The notes under the pieces are model-generated. The model saw only the letters and a program-made list of their open reading frames with translations. It ran no database searches and was not told where the DNA came from. Positions 1 through 12,440 of a stretch of 64,000 nt of DNA are shown here, piece after piece. The stretch covers positions 65,024,501-65,088,500 of the forward strand of contig CM075651.1 of assembly GCA_037953625.1 (NCBI GenBank), written 5' to 3'. Numbering within the stretch: the first letter of the stretch is position 1; each line of letters begins with the position of its first letter. The DNA comes from Crotalaria pallida (taxonomy: Eukaryota > Streptophyta > Magnoliopsida > Fabales > Fabaceae). Position numbers and translations under genes: made by a program.

Positions 1-2557
1 ATATTTAATTACGTTTGGTAATGCTTATTGCTGTTGATTATGATAAGTAAATGGTGGATGGACGCCTGTCACGTCCTAAATAAGAGAATGAAAGGGAAAG
101 GAAGAGTTGAGAAAGTAATGGAATTGAAAGTAATGGTATAATGAGAAAAGAGTAAGAGACTGAGTGAAAGAGAGATGAGAGTTGATTTGGTAAAGAAGTT
201 GAGAATGATGTCGAGAACAAGCCAGAGCTGAGGAAAGTGATGTGAATGTGGACATGAGATGTGAGTTGAGCGGAGCTGGGCTCCATTATTTTGGTTTTAG
301 ACTGGGAACTAGTGTTGAGTTGAGCTTGCTCCTCCACTAGCGCTCAGCAAAAATGTGTTTTTTTGAAAAAGAGTTTTTGAAAAAGGAATTTTTGAAAAAG
401 GGTTTTTGAAAAAGGAATTTTCGAAATGATTTGTGAAAAGGAATTTTTACAAAGAGTTGTGAAGAGAAATATTTTCAGGAAAAGGTTTATGAAACAAATT
501 TTTGAAAAGGTTTTTATGAAAGGATGTTTCTGCAACAATATTTTTGAGAAAGTTTTACGAAAGGATCTTTTTGAGAAAAGTCTACGAAAATAATGCTTTT
601 GTGAATGTTGGTGAGAATAAAGTTTTGAAAATGTTTTTGGAAAGAGTGTGATAAGAAAGTTTGAGAAATGAGATTCTTGGAAAGTGGTGAGTTGGATATT
701 TTGAGAAGGATGGTAAAAAGGAAGATTTGAGAGAGAAAAATGTGAATCAATTGAGATAATCCCAGCTCTGTGCTATGCGTGATTTTGATGAGAGAAAGAA
801 TTGTGCAAAGTTAGAGGTCGGGACTCACTGAAGGGATGCACGAAGGGTGAGCCGATCATTAGGTTAATTAAAAAGATAAAAGACTTTAAAAAAAAACATT
901 AACAGCTAGCGCGGTGAGGTATGAGAGTAACCCGAAGTAGTAGAGAGGAAGGAACCATAGGTATCTGCGGATACTTAGGAGGAGATTACATTAGGGGAGG
1001 TCGATGACGGTGAAACGTCAAGAAGTCTAGAGTATTGTTGTAGGCAGAACGAACTCCATAAGTGGTACACTAACGTGGTGGGGACTGGGTCCAATACCGT
1101 GGTAAGTTCTGCGCGCGCACTAGAACAATACTGTCACCCCCTAGATTGCAAATCGAGAACAGTGAGAGGGACTGGAACGGGGCATTGTGATTTGCCACTG
1201 CGAGGCAGTGTGCCATGATTATTATGAATTGATATTATTGAGGCTGGGCCTCCTGGTCTGGGACCATTTATGTGTGAGACAGCTGTCGTGCCCGCGTGGT
1301 AAAGGTTCTGTACTCCTGTTTGCTTTCGACTAGGTGGATGGATGGCTGAGGAGATGTAGACATGAAACGTGAGTGCTAACAACGAAAGGAACGCGTACCT
1401 CGATGATGCTTAAACACCCCCCGATCATCGATGGTTATAACTCGATAAGACACGATAAGAAAAGATTTATAATTGTCAAAAACCAGAGTTTGAGTAGTGT
1501 GATGGATGAGAAAAGATTGAGAATGGAAATGTGGGAAAGAGATTAAGTTCCCTGAGAGATTAGAAATCAAAGTGGAGAATTAAGATGAGGATAATAACAA
1601 ATGATAATGAGATGAAATAATGAGGTGTGTTGATGATGGTAGTATGCTTGTTTGTTATTCGATATGTGTGTTATGCATTGTGTGTGTGTCCTATTATCTT
1701 GCCTACCGTAATTCCACACTGTCGACGCTACGCCATCCGGATCGCTTACTCTCTCCTGTTCGTTGGTGCATCGGTGTCGCTGATATCCCAACGGGCAGAT
1801 GGATCGTTGCTTGGAAATCTCTACATGGCTTCGTGAAGGAAATGGATGGAAAGCTACGCGTTATGGATGGGTATGGACTGGTCATGTTCAGTTGGTGATC
1901 GCAGACCCTGAACATAAGCTGGGAGGAAAGACAACGAGTTCGTGTTTAGGAAGCGTGTCTTTTGTGGGACACAATTCTGAACCACCATCTCGAGATACAA
2001 AGAAGGAGAACCCTGTGAAGCTATTCGGAGTGGAGCTGAAACCAAACTCTGAAGTGGATACATCAAGTGAGGTCGCATCAACCTCTGGCACAAAGGCATC
2101 AGCAAAGAAGAAAAGAAAGTTGGAACCGACCATCTTTGATAGGAAAAGGGAACCAGTAGTGAAATTAGATTAAGTTGTTGTTCGTATTTTGTATCCAGGA
2201 TTACCTAAGTGATGAACTATTGTTGTACTTCAATTATTCTGAAGCATGCCCGACTTTTATGGAATGTGAGAATACTTTTATGAAACAAGTTTAAGTTCTT
2301 TTGAAGAAAGGAATGAAGATACTTAAGTTGAAATCAAATTGTTTTCTTAATCAAACGTTTTGTAAAACAAGGTAGGTGAGTTGTGGTTTCAAGTAACAAC
2401 TCGGTTTTCGAAAGAGAAGGTTGAAGGACATTAATAACTTTTCAAGAACGCTTTCAAACCCTTCAACAATGTTTTAAAAAAAAAATCCGGTCTCAATTTT
2501 TGTAACTTTACCAAGTAAAAGTAAATATTTCTGGTTTGCGAAAATCGGGCTGTTACA
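1..2557 (+). mobile_element. LTR G, 3' part of a long LTR related to the LARD LTRs, plus orientation
   Basis: The stretch is homologous, in inverted orientation, to the LTRs of elements D and F. For example the segment around 310-345 (lower-strand GGAGGAGCAAGCTCAACTC) matches 45717-45740, and the block around 1140-1340 matches 44810-45050. It ends with GGGCTGTTACA at 2557, the complement of the TGTAACA start of the minus-strand copies. Its beginning is outside the window. No tRNA-primer site follows its end, so it is a solo LTR or a 3' LTR rather than a 5' LTR. 1-780 is rich in GAAAAAG-type purine tracts. Apart from the short ORF listed separately I see no gene. Confidence 0.75.
1799..2173 (+). 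CDS. Unrecognised 124-codon ORF inside LTR G
   Basis: An open frame on the sense strand of the LTR, ending about 380 bp before the LTR terminus. The first half looks like ordinary LTR sequence. The second half (about residues 55-124) has a protein-like composition: a KLFGVEL motif, a Ser/Thr-rich stretch, a basic KKKRKLEP cluster like a nuclear localisation signal, and the ending DRKREPVVKLD. I do not recognise a family. The matching part of the D and F LTRs is shorter and lacks this stretch, so it may be a gene fragment picked up by this LTR or an LTR ORF lost elsewhere. No ribosome-context or splice argument fixes the start. It may well be chance. Confidence 0.25.
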   Translation: MDRCLEISTWLREGNGWKATRYGWVWTGHVQLVIADPEHKLGGKTTSSCLGSVSFVGHNSEPPSRDTKKENPVKLFGVELKPNSEVDTSSEVASTSGTKASAKKKRKLEPTIFDRKREPVVKLD

Positions 2558-3342
2558 TAGGGAATTGAATTGATGAAAATGCATTTTTGTTATAAATTAT
2601 GCCAAATCCTATTCTTTAAACCCCTTCTAAACCAATTTTCAAATATGTGATGATTATTATGAATGTGAGTGTAGAGATAAGATTTAACCCTAAGTTAGGA
2701 AAGGTAGACAATGACTAGTTTAGGAGGAAGTAGGGATTGAACAATGTTTATGTTGAAATATATGATGTTGTGAATTGTTGTTGTGTATGTTTGAATTTTG
2801 AATAATGCCTTTGTGTTTTATGTCTGTTTGATTGATGTTTGTGTTTGACTAGGGCCTAGGAATATAAAATAAGTTTTATATTTGGGTTATAGTATAATCA
2901 AACCCCCGAGGGTGTTGTTGTTTAGGGCATAGTAGTACCCTCCTCAAACCTTTGATATAGAATTTCTTAGGGAAACCAGTTGATCCTAGAAACCATTTCC
3001 AACTTCCTAGGGAAGTTAAACATGATTTTGGAGAATCCAAGATCCAAAAGGAGTCTTATTAGTGAGATTCTTGAAATGTTTAGCTGTGGGAAGACTAAAC
3101 CTTAGAAAACTGTCAACAAGTCTCCACGTCGAGACTAACCAAGTTGGACCATTACTCGTACTCTTCATTGAGTGCAGGAACTTAGTGGCGTACTCATGCA
3201 AAGTGGTATGTTAATTCCAAGTGGGGGAGTGCAACCAAAAAGAAGTGAGTGTCGTAGCCGAAAGACCTTGCGTTTGGGATGGTTCTCCATTGAGGAATTG
3301 AACGGAATTTCGGGGACGAAATTTCAATAAGCGGGGGAAAAT
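2558..3342 (+). mobile_element. Remnant of the 3' interior of gypsy element H
   Basis: No intact reading frame is present. Near the right end (3309-3342) a TTTCGGGGACGAAATTTC stretch is followed by a purine tract GCGGGGGAAAAT and then TGTAACATCCC. This is the usual end of chromovirus-type gypsy interiors, where a conserved sequence lies between the polyprotein stop and the 3' LTR. The rest (2558-3300) is AT-rich; I can assign nothing else in it. The join with LTR G at 2557/2558 suggests G inserted here, but G's left TSD lies outside the window. Confidence 0.6.
3331..3342 (+). promoter_or_regulatory. Polypurine tract of element H
   Basis: GCGGGGGAAAAT lies immediately before the LTR start TGTAACATCC at 3343. 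It is the expected primer for plus-strand DNA synthesis of a plus-oriented LTR retrotransposon. Confidence 0.7.
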
Positions 3343-4477
3343 TGTAACATCCCAAATTTTAATCCCAAATATACGATATTAGAATAATAGTTATAATAAT
3401 AACAAGGTTAGATGAGTGTTTAAAAAAAAAAGAGAGGATCTTTTAGTGTTAGAAACATATAATAATAGAAAATTAAGAATAATGTAATTAATTGATTTAA
3501 TATTATGATATTTTCAAGATTTGAGTATGGTAATAAAATATTGATTTCATTATTTTAATTGAAATATGTTTTCTAGTCAAAATAAGTATAAATTTGTTAT
3601 CATACGTTTGCCAAAAATAAAGTAGTACTTTTATTTAGTTTAATTAACATTTTGACAGGGAGCTCAAGTGGCAAGCCTTAGAGGCATTTTTATAAATAGT
3701 TTCTTTAGAAAAATATGTTTAACTTAATATTTTGAGTGTCGCTTCAAATTCTCACAGTGTTCGGAGACGGTTTTATTTTTAGCTTCTGGACTGGTATAAT
3801 ATATTACCGATATAAGTTATATATAAAGATCTTCTATTCCAAAATTTTAAATATTTTATTTTATCAAGTTTAATTTCAGGATTGATAAAATATATTTACT
3901 TTTGAATTTCGATAATTTTTCTTACGCAATAGCTATCCTGATGGACTGGTAAATTTATTATTTTCAATCAGTTTTGAATGATTAAAAGTACAATATTGAT
4001 TTACTTAAATGTATTTTATTCTTAGGATCGTCAAACTTTTGGTTATAATCCAAAATATTTACACACATTAACCCACAAATGAAAAGAAAATATAAAAAAA
4101 TATATATAATATCCTAATCTACCAAGTACCGTACCACCCCAAACAAACAAACAAAAAAAAAATCAACGGCCCAGCCCAACCCGTGTATTAAAAATAAAAA
4201 AAGGAAACTATCAAAGAAAATAAAAGCAAACGAAACATAAGAGAGAGAGAAGGAGTACTCCAGAAAACAAAAGAAGGAAGGGAAAAGAAAAAAAAAAGAA
4301 AAGAAACGAAGCATAGAGAGGAGAAGGAGTCGAGTAACGATCATAAGGGAAATTTTGATTTTTCTTTTTTTTTTCGGTCCAATAACTCAAGATTCAATCG
4401 TTCAATCTCAAATCCGTCTTAGGTAAATAACATTCTCAACTCCCTCTACACATCTATGTAATTTATTCCATGATCCG
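3343..4477 (+). mobile_element. 3' LTR of gypsy element H, interrupted by element D
   Basis: The LTR starts with TGTAACATCCCAAAT directly after the polypurine tract and runs in plus orientation until element D begins at 4478. It is AT-rich. A TATA-like stretch lies near 4090-4115, followed by a purine-rich (GA) leader at about 4200-4330, which is the layout of an LTR promoter and R region. No LTR end is seen before 4478, so its remainder should lie beyond D, outside the window. The five bases before D (ATCCG, 4473-4477) would be D's target duplication. Confidence 0.7.
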
Positions 4478-6326
4478 TATAACACCCCGATTCGGCAACT
4501 TGAAAACCACAGTTACTTAAATTAAATGGAGTGAAAATTAAGGCCATTTTTTTTTAAACATGTAAAGTATGAACATGAGAACATTTAACTTTTCAAAACA
4601 TAGTTACATTTAAAAACTCATGTTCTCATGTTCATAAACCTTTCAAGTTCCAAACCGAGATGTCACAAGATACCGCACTTTGAAACTCGTTTTCAAAACA
4701 TCTTTTAAAATACATAGCCCGTTACTTGTTTCCAAACATCAGTGTGGAATAAAACTTTTGCCAGGGTACAGTATGATAGAGCTAGGTAACTAAGAACTTA
4801 CAACGGAATACATTCCGCCAGGGGAATACCTAGCTTCTAGTCATACTCCCTAAGACTTGACGTCTAACTCCGGATCAGGGCAGCTCAAGCTCTTCAATTG
4901 CAGGTAGAGTCGTCCTCGTATGTTACCTCAGGAGTCTCCTCCATAAAGTCGTCTCGCACTTACTTCTCCTTGCAGGGACACAGGTGGATCGCTACACGCT
5001 ATGCCATCTACTCGTTGCAATATCAGTAGTTGCCGATACGACAACAAGGTAGGAGAGAGTCAGTGTTCCGAACACTAACGGGTTGACCATGCGGTCTCAG
5101 GGTAGATTGAATATAAAGGATAGACAGATAATATAATAAAACAACATAACTAAAACATCATGGCATACAATCATATCAACATATATAACATGTAATACAC
5201 ATATCACATATAACAAAACATAAAACACATCAATATCATTGTTCAAAACCAAATATTTCATTCATATTCTTTTAATCACACTCTTAATCTTTTTCTCGTG
5301 CGCTTTCACAACTTTTCTCAATTCTTCTCTCTTCATGAGTTCCAAGCTTATCAATCATCTCGAGAATTCTTTCGCGTTCTTTTCTTATAAATCGTCTTTT
5401 TGATATTTGATATCCTTTGTACTTTTCTTTTGATTATTTTTGTCTTTTAAGTTTTAACATTCTGGTTCACTCAATGATGGGGGGAACATCACCATTGAGG
5501 AAGTCACACACGTCTACATCTCCTCGGTCATCCACCCAACCTAGTCGGAAGCAAACAGGAGTACAGGACCTTTACCACGTGGGCACGACAGCTGTCTCAC
5601 AATTAAATGGTCCCAGACCAGGAGGACTACAGCCTCAAATCAATTCAATTCATATCATTCATTCATATCATATAATCAGGCACGCTCTCAGCGGCAATCA
5701 CAAATGCCCCGTTCCAGTCCCTCTCACTGTTCTAGACTTGCATTCAAGGGGGCGACAGTATAATTCTAGTCTGCAGTGCAGAACTTACCACGGCATTGGA
5801 CTCAGTCCCTACCATGTTAGTACGCCACATGTGGAGTTTGTTCTTCCTAGAAATATACTCTAGACTTCTTGACGTTTCACCGTCATCGTCCTCCCCTCAT
5901 GCAACCTCCACCTGAGTATCAGCAGATACCCATAGTATCTTCCGCTCCACTACTTCGATACGACACTCATGCCTCACCGCGTTTGTAAATGTCTTTTAAA
6001 GTCTTTTAAAGTTTTACGTTTTTAATTAGCGGCTTAATCCTACTAATCGGTTCATCCTTGGTGCATCCCTTCAATGAAACCCGACCACTAATCGCAATAC
6101 GTTCCCCCTAAATCTCAACGGCAATCTTGCCTCGAATCACTTTATCATGCGTCTCACAGCATTATTCTCATCAGCTCATGCTCATCAGCGCTCCTCAGCA
6201 TCTTTCTCAGCAGTCATTGCTCCGCAGCATCATCATCAGCATCATTCTTCCTCAATTGTTGCTCGGTAACACCATCAGCATCGCTCTCCTTGGTTGTTGC
6301 TCCAAAGCACTATCAGCATCGCCCAT
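4478..6326 (-). mobile_element. Element D left LTR, segment 1
   Basis: It starts TATAACACCCCGATTCGG, matching the right LTR start at 59718. It includes the block around 5500-5760 that recurs in F (44810-45050), in E (about 7220-7340) and inverted in G. It is cut at 6326 by solo LTR E, whose CCCAT duplication lies at 6322-6326. A 148-codon open frame at 5417-5863 is not conserved in frame among the related LTRs and is not called. Confidence 0.85.
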
Positions 6327-7798
6327 TGTAACACCCCGATTTGACAACTTGAAAAATATAATTTCTTCAATTAATGTAGTGAAAATTTGGGCCAATTTTT
6401 TTTTATCACATAACATGGACATGAGAACCTCCAAGTTCCAAAATCTTTTATCAAAATGATTTACAACAGAAAATTGATTCTCATATCTCATGTTATACTT
6501 CAAGTTCCAAACCGAGATGTTACGAAACATCGCACTTCGAAACTCGTTTTCACAATCACATTTAGAAGCCCATATCTTTTATGTTTAACCAGAAAACTTA
6601 ACGTTAATTGTCTAGCTTTATAAAACATCTTTCGGGTGCACATGTGGATACAGCTAATGATGTCTAAGTACCTGGTAAGGGAGTACAATACTTGGACGCA
6701 AACACGATAACAGCAGACTTCCGCCAACATGATACACCTCAGCAAGGTCGAATCATCCACCATCGAATCCTCGATTCGGGCTTGACCTTCTTCTTCTTTG
6801 AGACTCCATCTCGGTCGTGTCTTCGTAGCCCAATGCTTGAAGCACCGATGTCTAGGATAGTCTACTTACTCTGTCACCTGTGGACATCGTCACCGAAGTC
6901 CACAGGGAAGGGTGAAGACAGAGAGAGTAAGCATTCCGAACGACGCATCGTCGACGGTGTGGGTTTACGATAGGCAAAATATTAAGACAATACAAGCATG
7001 CAATAATACACTTTCACAGCACAACCATACAACGGATAATTATGTAAGATGCATGAGGATGCAATGCAATCGTCGCATTAACTAACACTCTATCTTTCTC
7101 TTAAGGGAATCTCTTAATCAACTCATCTCGCAAAGTTGAAGTCTCTTAAACAACCTGTCTCGCAGAGTCGAAGTCTCTTTATTCACACATCTCGAGTCCA
7201 TAGTATCCAAATTCAGGCTCTATGGTTTCGGTTCAGGTCTACATCTCCTCGGGATCCATCCACCTAATCGGAAGCAACCAGAAGTACAGGATCTCTACCA
7301 CACCGGCTCCTGGAGACAACACCAAGATACACTATAAAATGCCCGGGAAAAATGTCATGATAAAGGGTGTCTACCTCCACCGTGTTCAAGCATCCCTCTT
7401 CTGATCCTGATTTAGTCAAGGGGGTGTCAGTCATCTGTCTAGAGATCTTGCAGTACTTCAGCTACGACACCGGACTACCTACCCAACCTCGGATGGTCAA
7501 CCCAGGTCACTATAGCTTTTCCCCGCCTAGACAGAGTCCTCTTAGGCTTCTTGACATGTCACCGTCATTGCCTTCCCCTATCCTAATCATCAAGTGATTA
7601 CCACGCAGGTAAACACCGTATCTTCCTCTCCACTATTTCGGGTAAGGGTTTTAAGTCGTGAGGTTATACCCAATTTGTCCTAATGTCGACCCATCCTAAG
7701 TCACCTCCGTCATATAGCACCAACCATATGCGGGTTACTTCTTGTGGGACTCGACTACTATATTCGACGGGCTCCGACCCATCCTGAATCATTCTCAA

Positions 7799-8029
7799 CA
7801 TATGGGTACAGTCACATAGATACACTTTCAGCATGTGGCTACGACCACATAGATACACTTTCAACATGTGGCTACGACCACATAGATACACTCTCAACAT
7901 GTGGCTATGACCACATAGATACACTTTCAACAGGTGGCTACGACCACATAGATACACTCTCAACATGTGGCTACGACCACGTAGATACACTTTCAAGAGG
8001 TGGCTACGACCACATAGATACACTTTTTA
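7799..8029. repeat. 33-bp minisatellite, seven copies, in LTR E
   Basis: Seven head-to-tail copies of a 33-bp unit, roughly GTGGCTACGACCACATAGAT followed by ACACTTTCAACAT. The first copy is the most diverged. Each unit holds a small dyad (ATGTGG, CTACGA, CCACAT). The period of 33 is a multiple of three, so two strands read as repeats of 11 residues, which produces misleading open frames. The D and F LTRs show no comparable array. Confidence 0.9.
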
Positions 8030-9949
8030 TAGAATTCAGCATTCGTTGCATCCACATCCAAAGACATCGTTGTTGTCACAGCCTCAGCTCGATCCACACA
8101 TTCGGCGCATCAGCATCATCCGGTTCCATAGCGCGTGTTCCATCCCTTAGAGTCTCGCTCTAATCGTCGGGGAATTCCTTTTAGTTTTCTATGTCTTTTC
8201 TATTCTTATCTTATATCGCGGGATGATGCATTATGCTCATGCAATGATAATATAAACAACGGTATATCTCAACATAAACAAATATAACAATCAATCAATA
8301 CCATATAATGGTATAGGTCGGAGTCTTCGTATACCGCGATACAAACAATCACATAATTTATCGGGTATACTACTAGCTACGATAGACCTTTACTCCGACC
8401 TTGAGAGAGTACGGAGTGTCCCAATAGATCACCTAAATACCACGGTGTCTTAGGGAAGCTTCTCTCTCACCTCGACTCCAGCAAATACTTTGTCCCAAAT
8501 CGTTGCGGGTCCTCCCGACTGCCAGCTGCTCCAGGTTCTTGACTTGTACGCACCTCAAACTAGATAGGAGACACTAACGTTAATAGTCCATCTAAATGAT
8601 TGTCATACTTAAAATCTAAAACGTGCTTTTCGAAAACTCCTTTCACTTCTTATCGGAAAATCGTAAAACTTCAAGACTTTCTCAAATCAAAATCCAACTT
8701 TCACTATACTTTAAATGCTTCGAAATCATTATAGAAATCAAGGAAATTATTTTAAATAAATGGATCGGTTGCTGGCCCGTCTTGGACAGCAGCTTGCTTG
8801 ATCCCGAAAACATCAAATAACGTCACTTTTGAAATCCAACTTTTCTTAAATCACGTACCATTTAAAACTCAAACTTAAGACCAACAAAACACACTTTCAA
8901 GATTGAAAAACAATTTAAATAAATCTGGACAGCAAAGATGCAAGTCCATAAGCCACTCTTTTAGAAAATCCGAAAATACCGTAAAATTGTACTTTTCAAA
9001 CCAACTTTATCCTATATTAAAGACTCAACTTCAAATCACTTTAAAAACATTTTAAAACAAGAAATACATCTTATAAAAATTCTGGACAGCATCATATGCT
9101 AAGTTCCAAGTTCATTTTTCATTATTTAAAACCAATTTGAATCCATAGACAAACCAAGTATCTTGAAAACAATTAAATAAACACCTTGATTAGCAACTTT
9201 TCAATCAAATAAAGTAATGAAACATATAGGCACATATAAACAGAATCATACTCATATAAACTCTTTAAATAAACAATTTGGTTGCTGGTCCATTCCGGAC
9301 AACCACAACCAAGATTCGAAAACACCGAAAAATCGTTATTTAATCTCTTTAATACTCCATGTTAAAATGAACATTTGAAATGATTTATTTTCAAACATAA
9401 CACTTATGAAATAAAATAAGGCATCAACTAGTAAACCCAGTACTTTTTCAAATAATCAAATTCTTTTCAAGATCAATCAACTTTAGAAGGTTAATTACAT
9501 CATCGTAATTTGTCGAATAACTCATTTTCCTTTACTTCTTTTGTCAAATAACAATTCCCAGACACTCAAACAAAAAAATTCAATTAGCATGCATCACCTA
9601 AAACAAACCATTTAGCACATAGCACATAGCACATTTTTCAAATCATAATTTCAAACTAATAGCCTAGACCGAAACACCGTAAACAATCAATCTTGCAAAC
9701 TCAATCATGCATAGTCTAAACATATCATCAAGCAATCATTCATTCAATTATTCCAAGACATTACGATCATCATACAGATCCAGCCAAGTCATGAAATGAA
9801 GTACAAAATTCATATTTGTCGAAAACATTTAAATGAAACTTTTGTTCAATTACGGGGAAAGCACAAAGGATAAAATCTAAAACTATACCAAATCAATTTG
9901 TTTAGTTCCCAAAATTTCCAGAACATACAAACATATGCTAAAGTTCATC

Positions 9950-10680
9950 ATATAAAATTTCCAGGTCATTTGAATAATCTTAAGTTAATTTTAAATCAGA
10001 TTTTGCATAAAAAGCAAGATAGAACTGTTGCTGACCCAAGGCCAAAATTCCATGATTAAAAATAGTGTTTCAACTCCGAATTGCATGAAAATTGGTATAA
10101 ACTCTCCTTACACAGTCAAGACCATCTCATAAAAATTTCAAATTATTTGGAGTTGTGAAAGTCGTACTTTTTCAATTAAACTTGTCACCAAGTCTAGAAA
10201 ATCTGAACCAAGCAGTTCACTGTTTCTTAATTGGTAAAAATATCAAACCAACTCCAAATCATCTCAAATTTTTCAGAGAGTCACACTAAATGTTTAAGGA
10301 GCTACCATAAAAATATCAAGCAATTTAGAGTAATTTAGGTCAGAAAACTCGGTTTAGGTTTTTCCTTGAAAACTCACTTTTCCGAAATCGTTTTCACCAA
10401 AATGACTCCATTTCAATTAAAAAACCAACTCTAAAAATCGTATAAGAATTCAGGGATAATTAATTTAACCTACTTAAAACAGTGTCCAAGTTTCAGAGCC
10501 ATCAAGCATATACAAGTACTACTTATCTAAATCTTTTTCACTAAAACACCTTAGACTTCCATAATTATCACCGAACAACCAAAATTCATTTAAAATGCCA
10601 AAACAATTCCAAATCCCTTCAAATTTTCCAGAATTAATTTAAATAGCATCAAGGACCACATATTAAAATTTCAAGGCAAT
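9950..10680. repeat. Diverged tandem array with 178-bp period in LTR E
   Basis: The word TTTCA, within CATAAAAATTTCAAG-like context, recurs at 9958 (variant TTTCCA), 10136, 10314 (variant TATCA), 10491 and 10669, at intervals of 178, 178, 177 and 178 bp. A second AAATTTTCAGA-like word often sits about 45 bp before each. The sequence between the anchors is strongly diverged. The same phasing is seen in F. Confidence 0.6.
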
Positions 10681-12159
10681 CCAATTAGTATAACTATCAT
10701 TTCTCAAAGTCTCTTACAAGAAAATCACTTATAAATTAAGATTTCAGCACTTAGTCAAATTGTTCAAACCAAAACATTTTCCAGAATTCAAGACTTCCAA
10801 AAACAATTTCAAATCCAACAACAATTTCATACAATTCATCAAACAAGTAAAAATAGAATCCTAACATATTTTCTATCATAAAACCGTGAGCATCAAACAA
10901 ATTTCTAAACAATTTTTTTTCACATCAAACACATAAAAATTAACTTAAGGTTCATAGGAATCACATATTTATTGATTAGACTTAAGAAAATCTTAATCTT
11001 GTTCATTTATACATGCAAACCGTGACCATCACAACATCACACATCATTAAATCTCAAGATTATATCATGCAAGAGATTAGGCAAAAGAAAATCAAGCTTT
11101 TACTCACAACAACAACAAACCGTGGCCATCATAAAGAGAATCATCAAGGAAAAGTTCAATTATTTCAAAGGTCTCTATATCACAACTCAAACATCAAGTT
11201 CATCATAGATCAAGCATGGATCTAAACATGCATGCAACCAAAAATATTAGGTCTTTAAAGAATCTTTCATGAAAACTTAAAAATCAAGTTCTTTTTCAAA
11301 ACACTTTTAAGGAATCAAAGAGGAAAACCCAAGATCATGAGGAAAAACACTTTTCTTAACAAAACTTTAAGATCAAGTTGAAAAATCAACATGCATGTAA
11401 AAGAAATCACTAGATCCAAGACAAAAACCAACATGCATCAACACTTTGCAAACAAAATCAAAGTTTTAGAAGAAAATCATGAGAAACGAAAAATGAATCA
11501 AAGAAAAAGGTTTAAAACTTTTTAGATCATGAAATCTTACTTAATCAAAAACTTTCAAGAATCAAGTCCAATTCCTTGGTTTCTCTCCTCTCTCCTCACG
11601 GCTCACCCACTCATCTTCCTAGCCCATGGTTTTCTCCTTCTCTCCTTTACTAGCTTGGCTTGATCTTACCTAGGTGGTGAAGAGTTTGGTGTTGAAGTTT
11701 GGTTCCTCTTCTTCTCTCTTCTAATTCGGCTTCTCTCTCTTTTTGTCTCTCTCACTAAGAGCTTGATGTAGCTCTTTAGTGTTGTGTTTAGTTTGGGAAA
11801 AGAAATGAAAGAAAGTGTGTGTGTTGATGAAAGAATGAGGGAGGATTCACTTACTCCCACACGGTTTCAACCCCCTTCTTTTATTCTCCTTTACTTTTTC
11901 CTAATTGCCATCAAGGGTTTGCATGGGGGGCTTCTTTGCAACTACTTGGGGACTAAGTTACAAAACTTGGAGGCCAAGTCTTGCTCCTAGACCCCCACGG
12001 CCTCCTTCCTTCCTCCTTCCTATTCCTTCACTTTTTCCTCCTTATGTCATGCTTGGTCATCTTGATGATGTCATGGGTTTGACTATAAGGCATGCAACTT
12101 GGTGACTAAGCAAAGCTACTTGGTTGCCAAGTTTCTCACCTAGCATTCGGCCATAGGGT

Positions 12160-12440
12160 GGTTTAGGGTAGGTTAGTTTAACTTAATTAGGTTTAAGGCA
12201 CTAATTAGGTTCTAATCATGATTAGGGTAGGGTTAGGAAAATTAATCTAGGTTTAGCTCACTAATCCTCCTCGATTAGGGCTTAATCAGGGATTAAGATG
12301 CTAATCAAAAACTTAATCATAGGTTTAAGGAAAGTTAATTCTAGGTTAACTCACTAACCTTGAGGGTTTAGGGTTTAAGAAAGTGACCTAGGATTAAGAA
12401 CTCGATTAGGGTTTAATTAGAGATTAGGACACTAATTAGG
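12160..12440. repeat. Low-complexity TTAGGGTT-rich stretch in LTR E
   Basis: Many irregularly spaced words such as ATTAGGGTTTAA, TAGGGTAGGG and AATTAGGTTTAAG occur. The spacing is not the regular 7 bp of plant telomere repeats, so this is degenerate low-complexity DNA rather than an interstitial telomere array. Confidence 0.5.

Noticed and set aside
3016..3201. Minus-strand 61-codon frame with HEYATKFL, weakly gag-like
   Set aside because: Too short, and opposite to the orientation of element H. One weak motif is not enough to call a gag fragment.
5417..5863. 148-codon frame in the D LTR with an RKQTGVQDLY motif, similar to 44736-45035
   Set aside because: The nucleotide sequence is shared among LARD LTRs but the frames are shifted and broken differently in each, as expected for non-coding LTR sequence.
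7664..8163. Two repetitive open frames (11-residue repeats) on both strands
   Set aside because: Both are products of a 33-bp minisatellite whose length is divisible by three.
12160..12440. Interstitial telomere repeat
   Set aside because: TTAGGG-like words are irregular in spacing and sequence; there is no run of TTTAGGG units.
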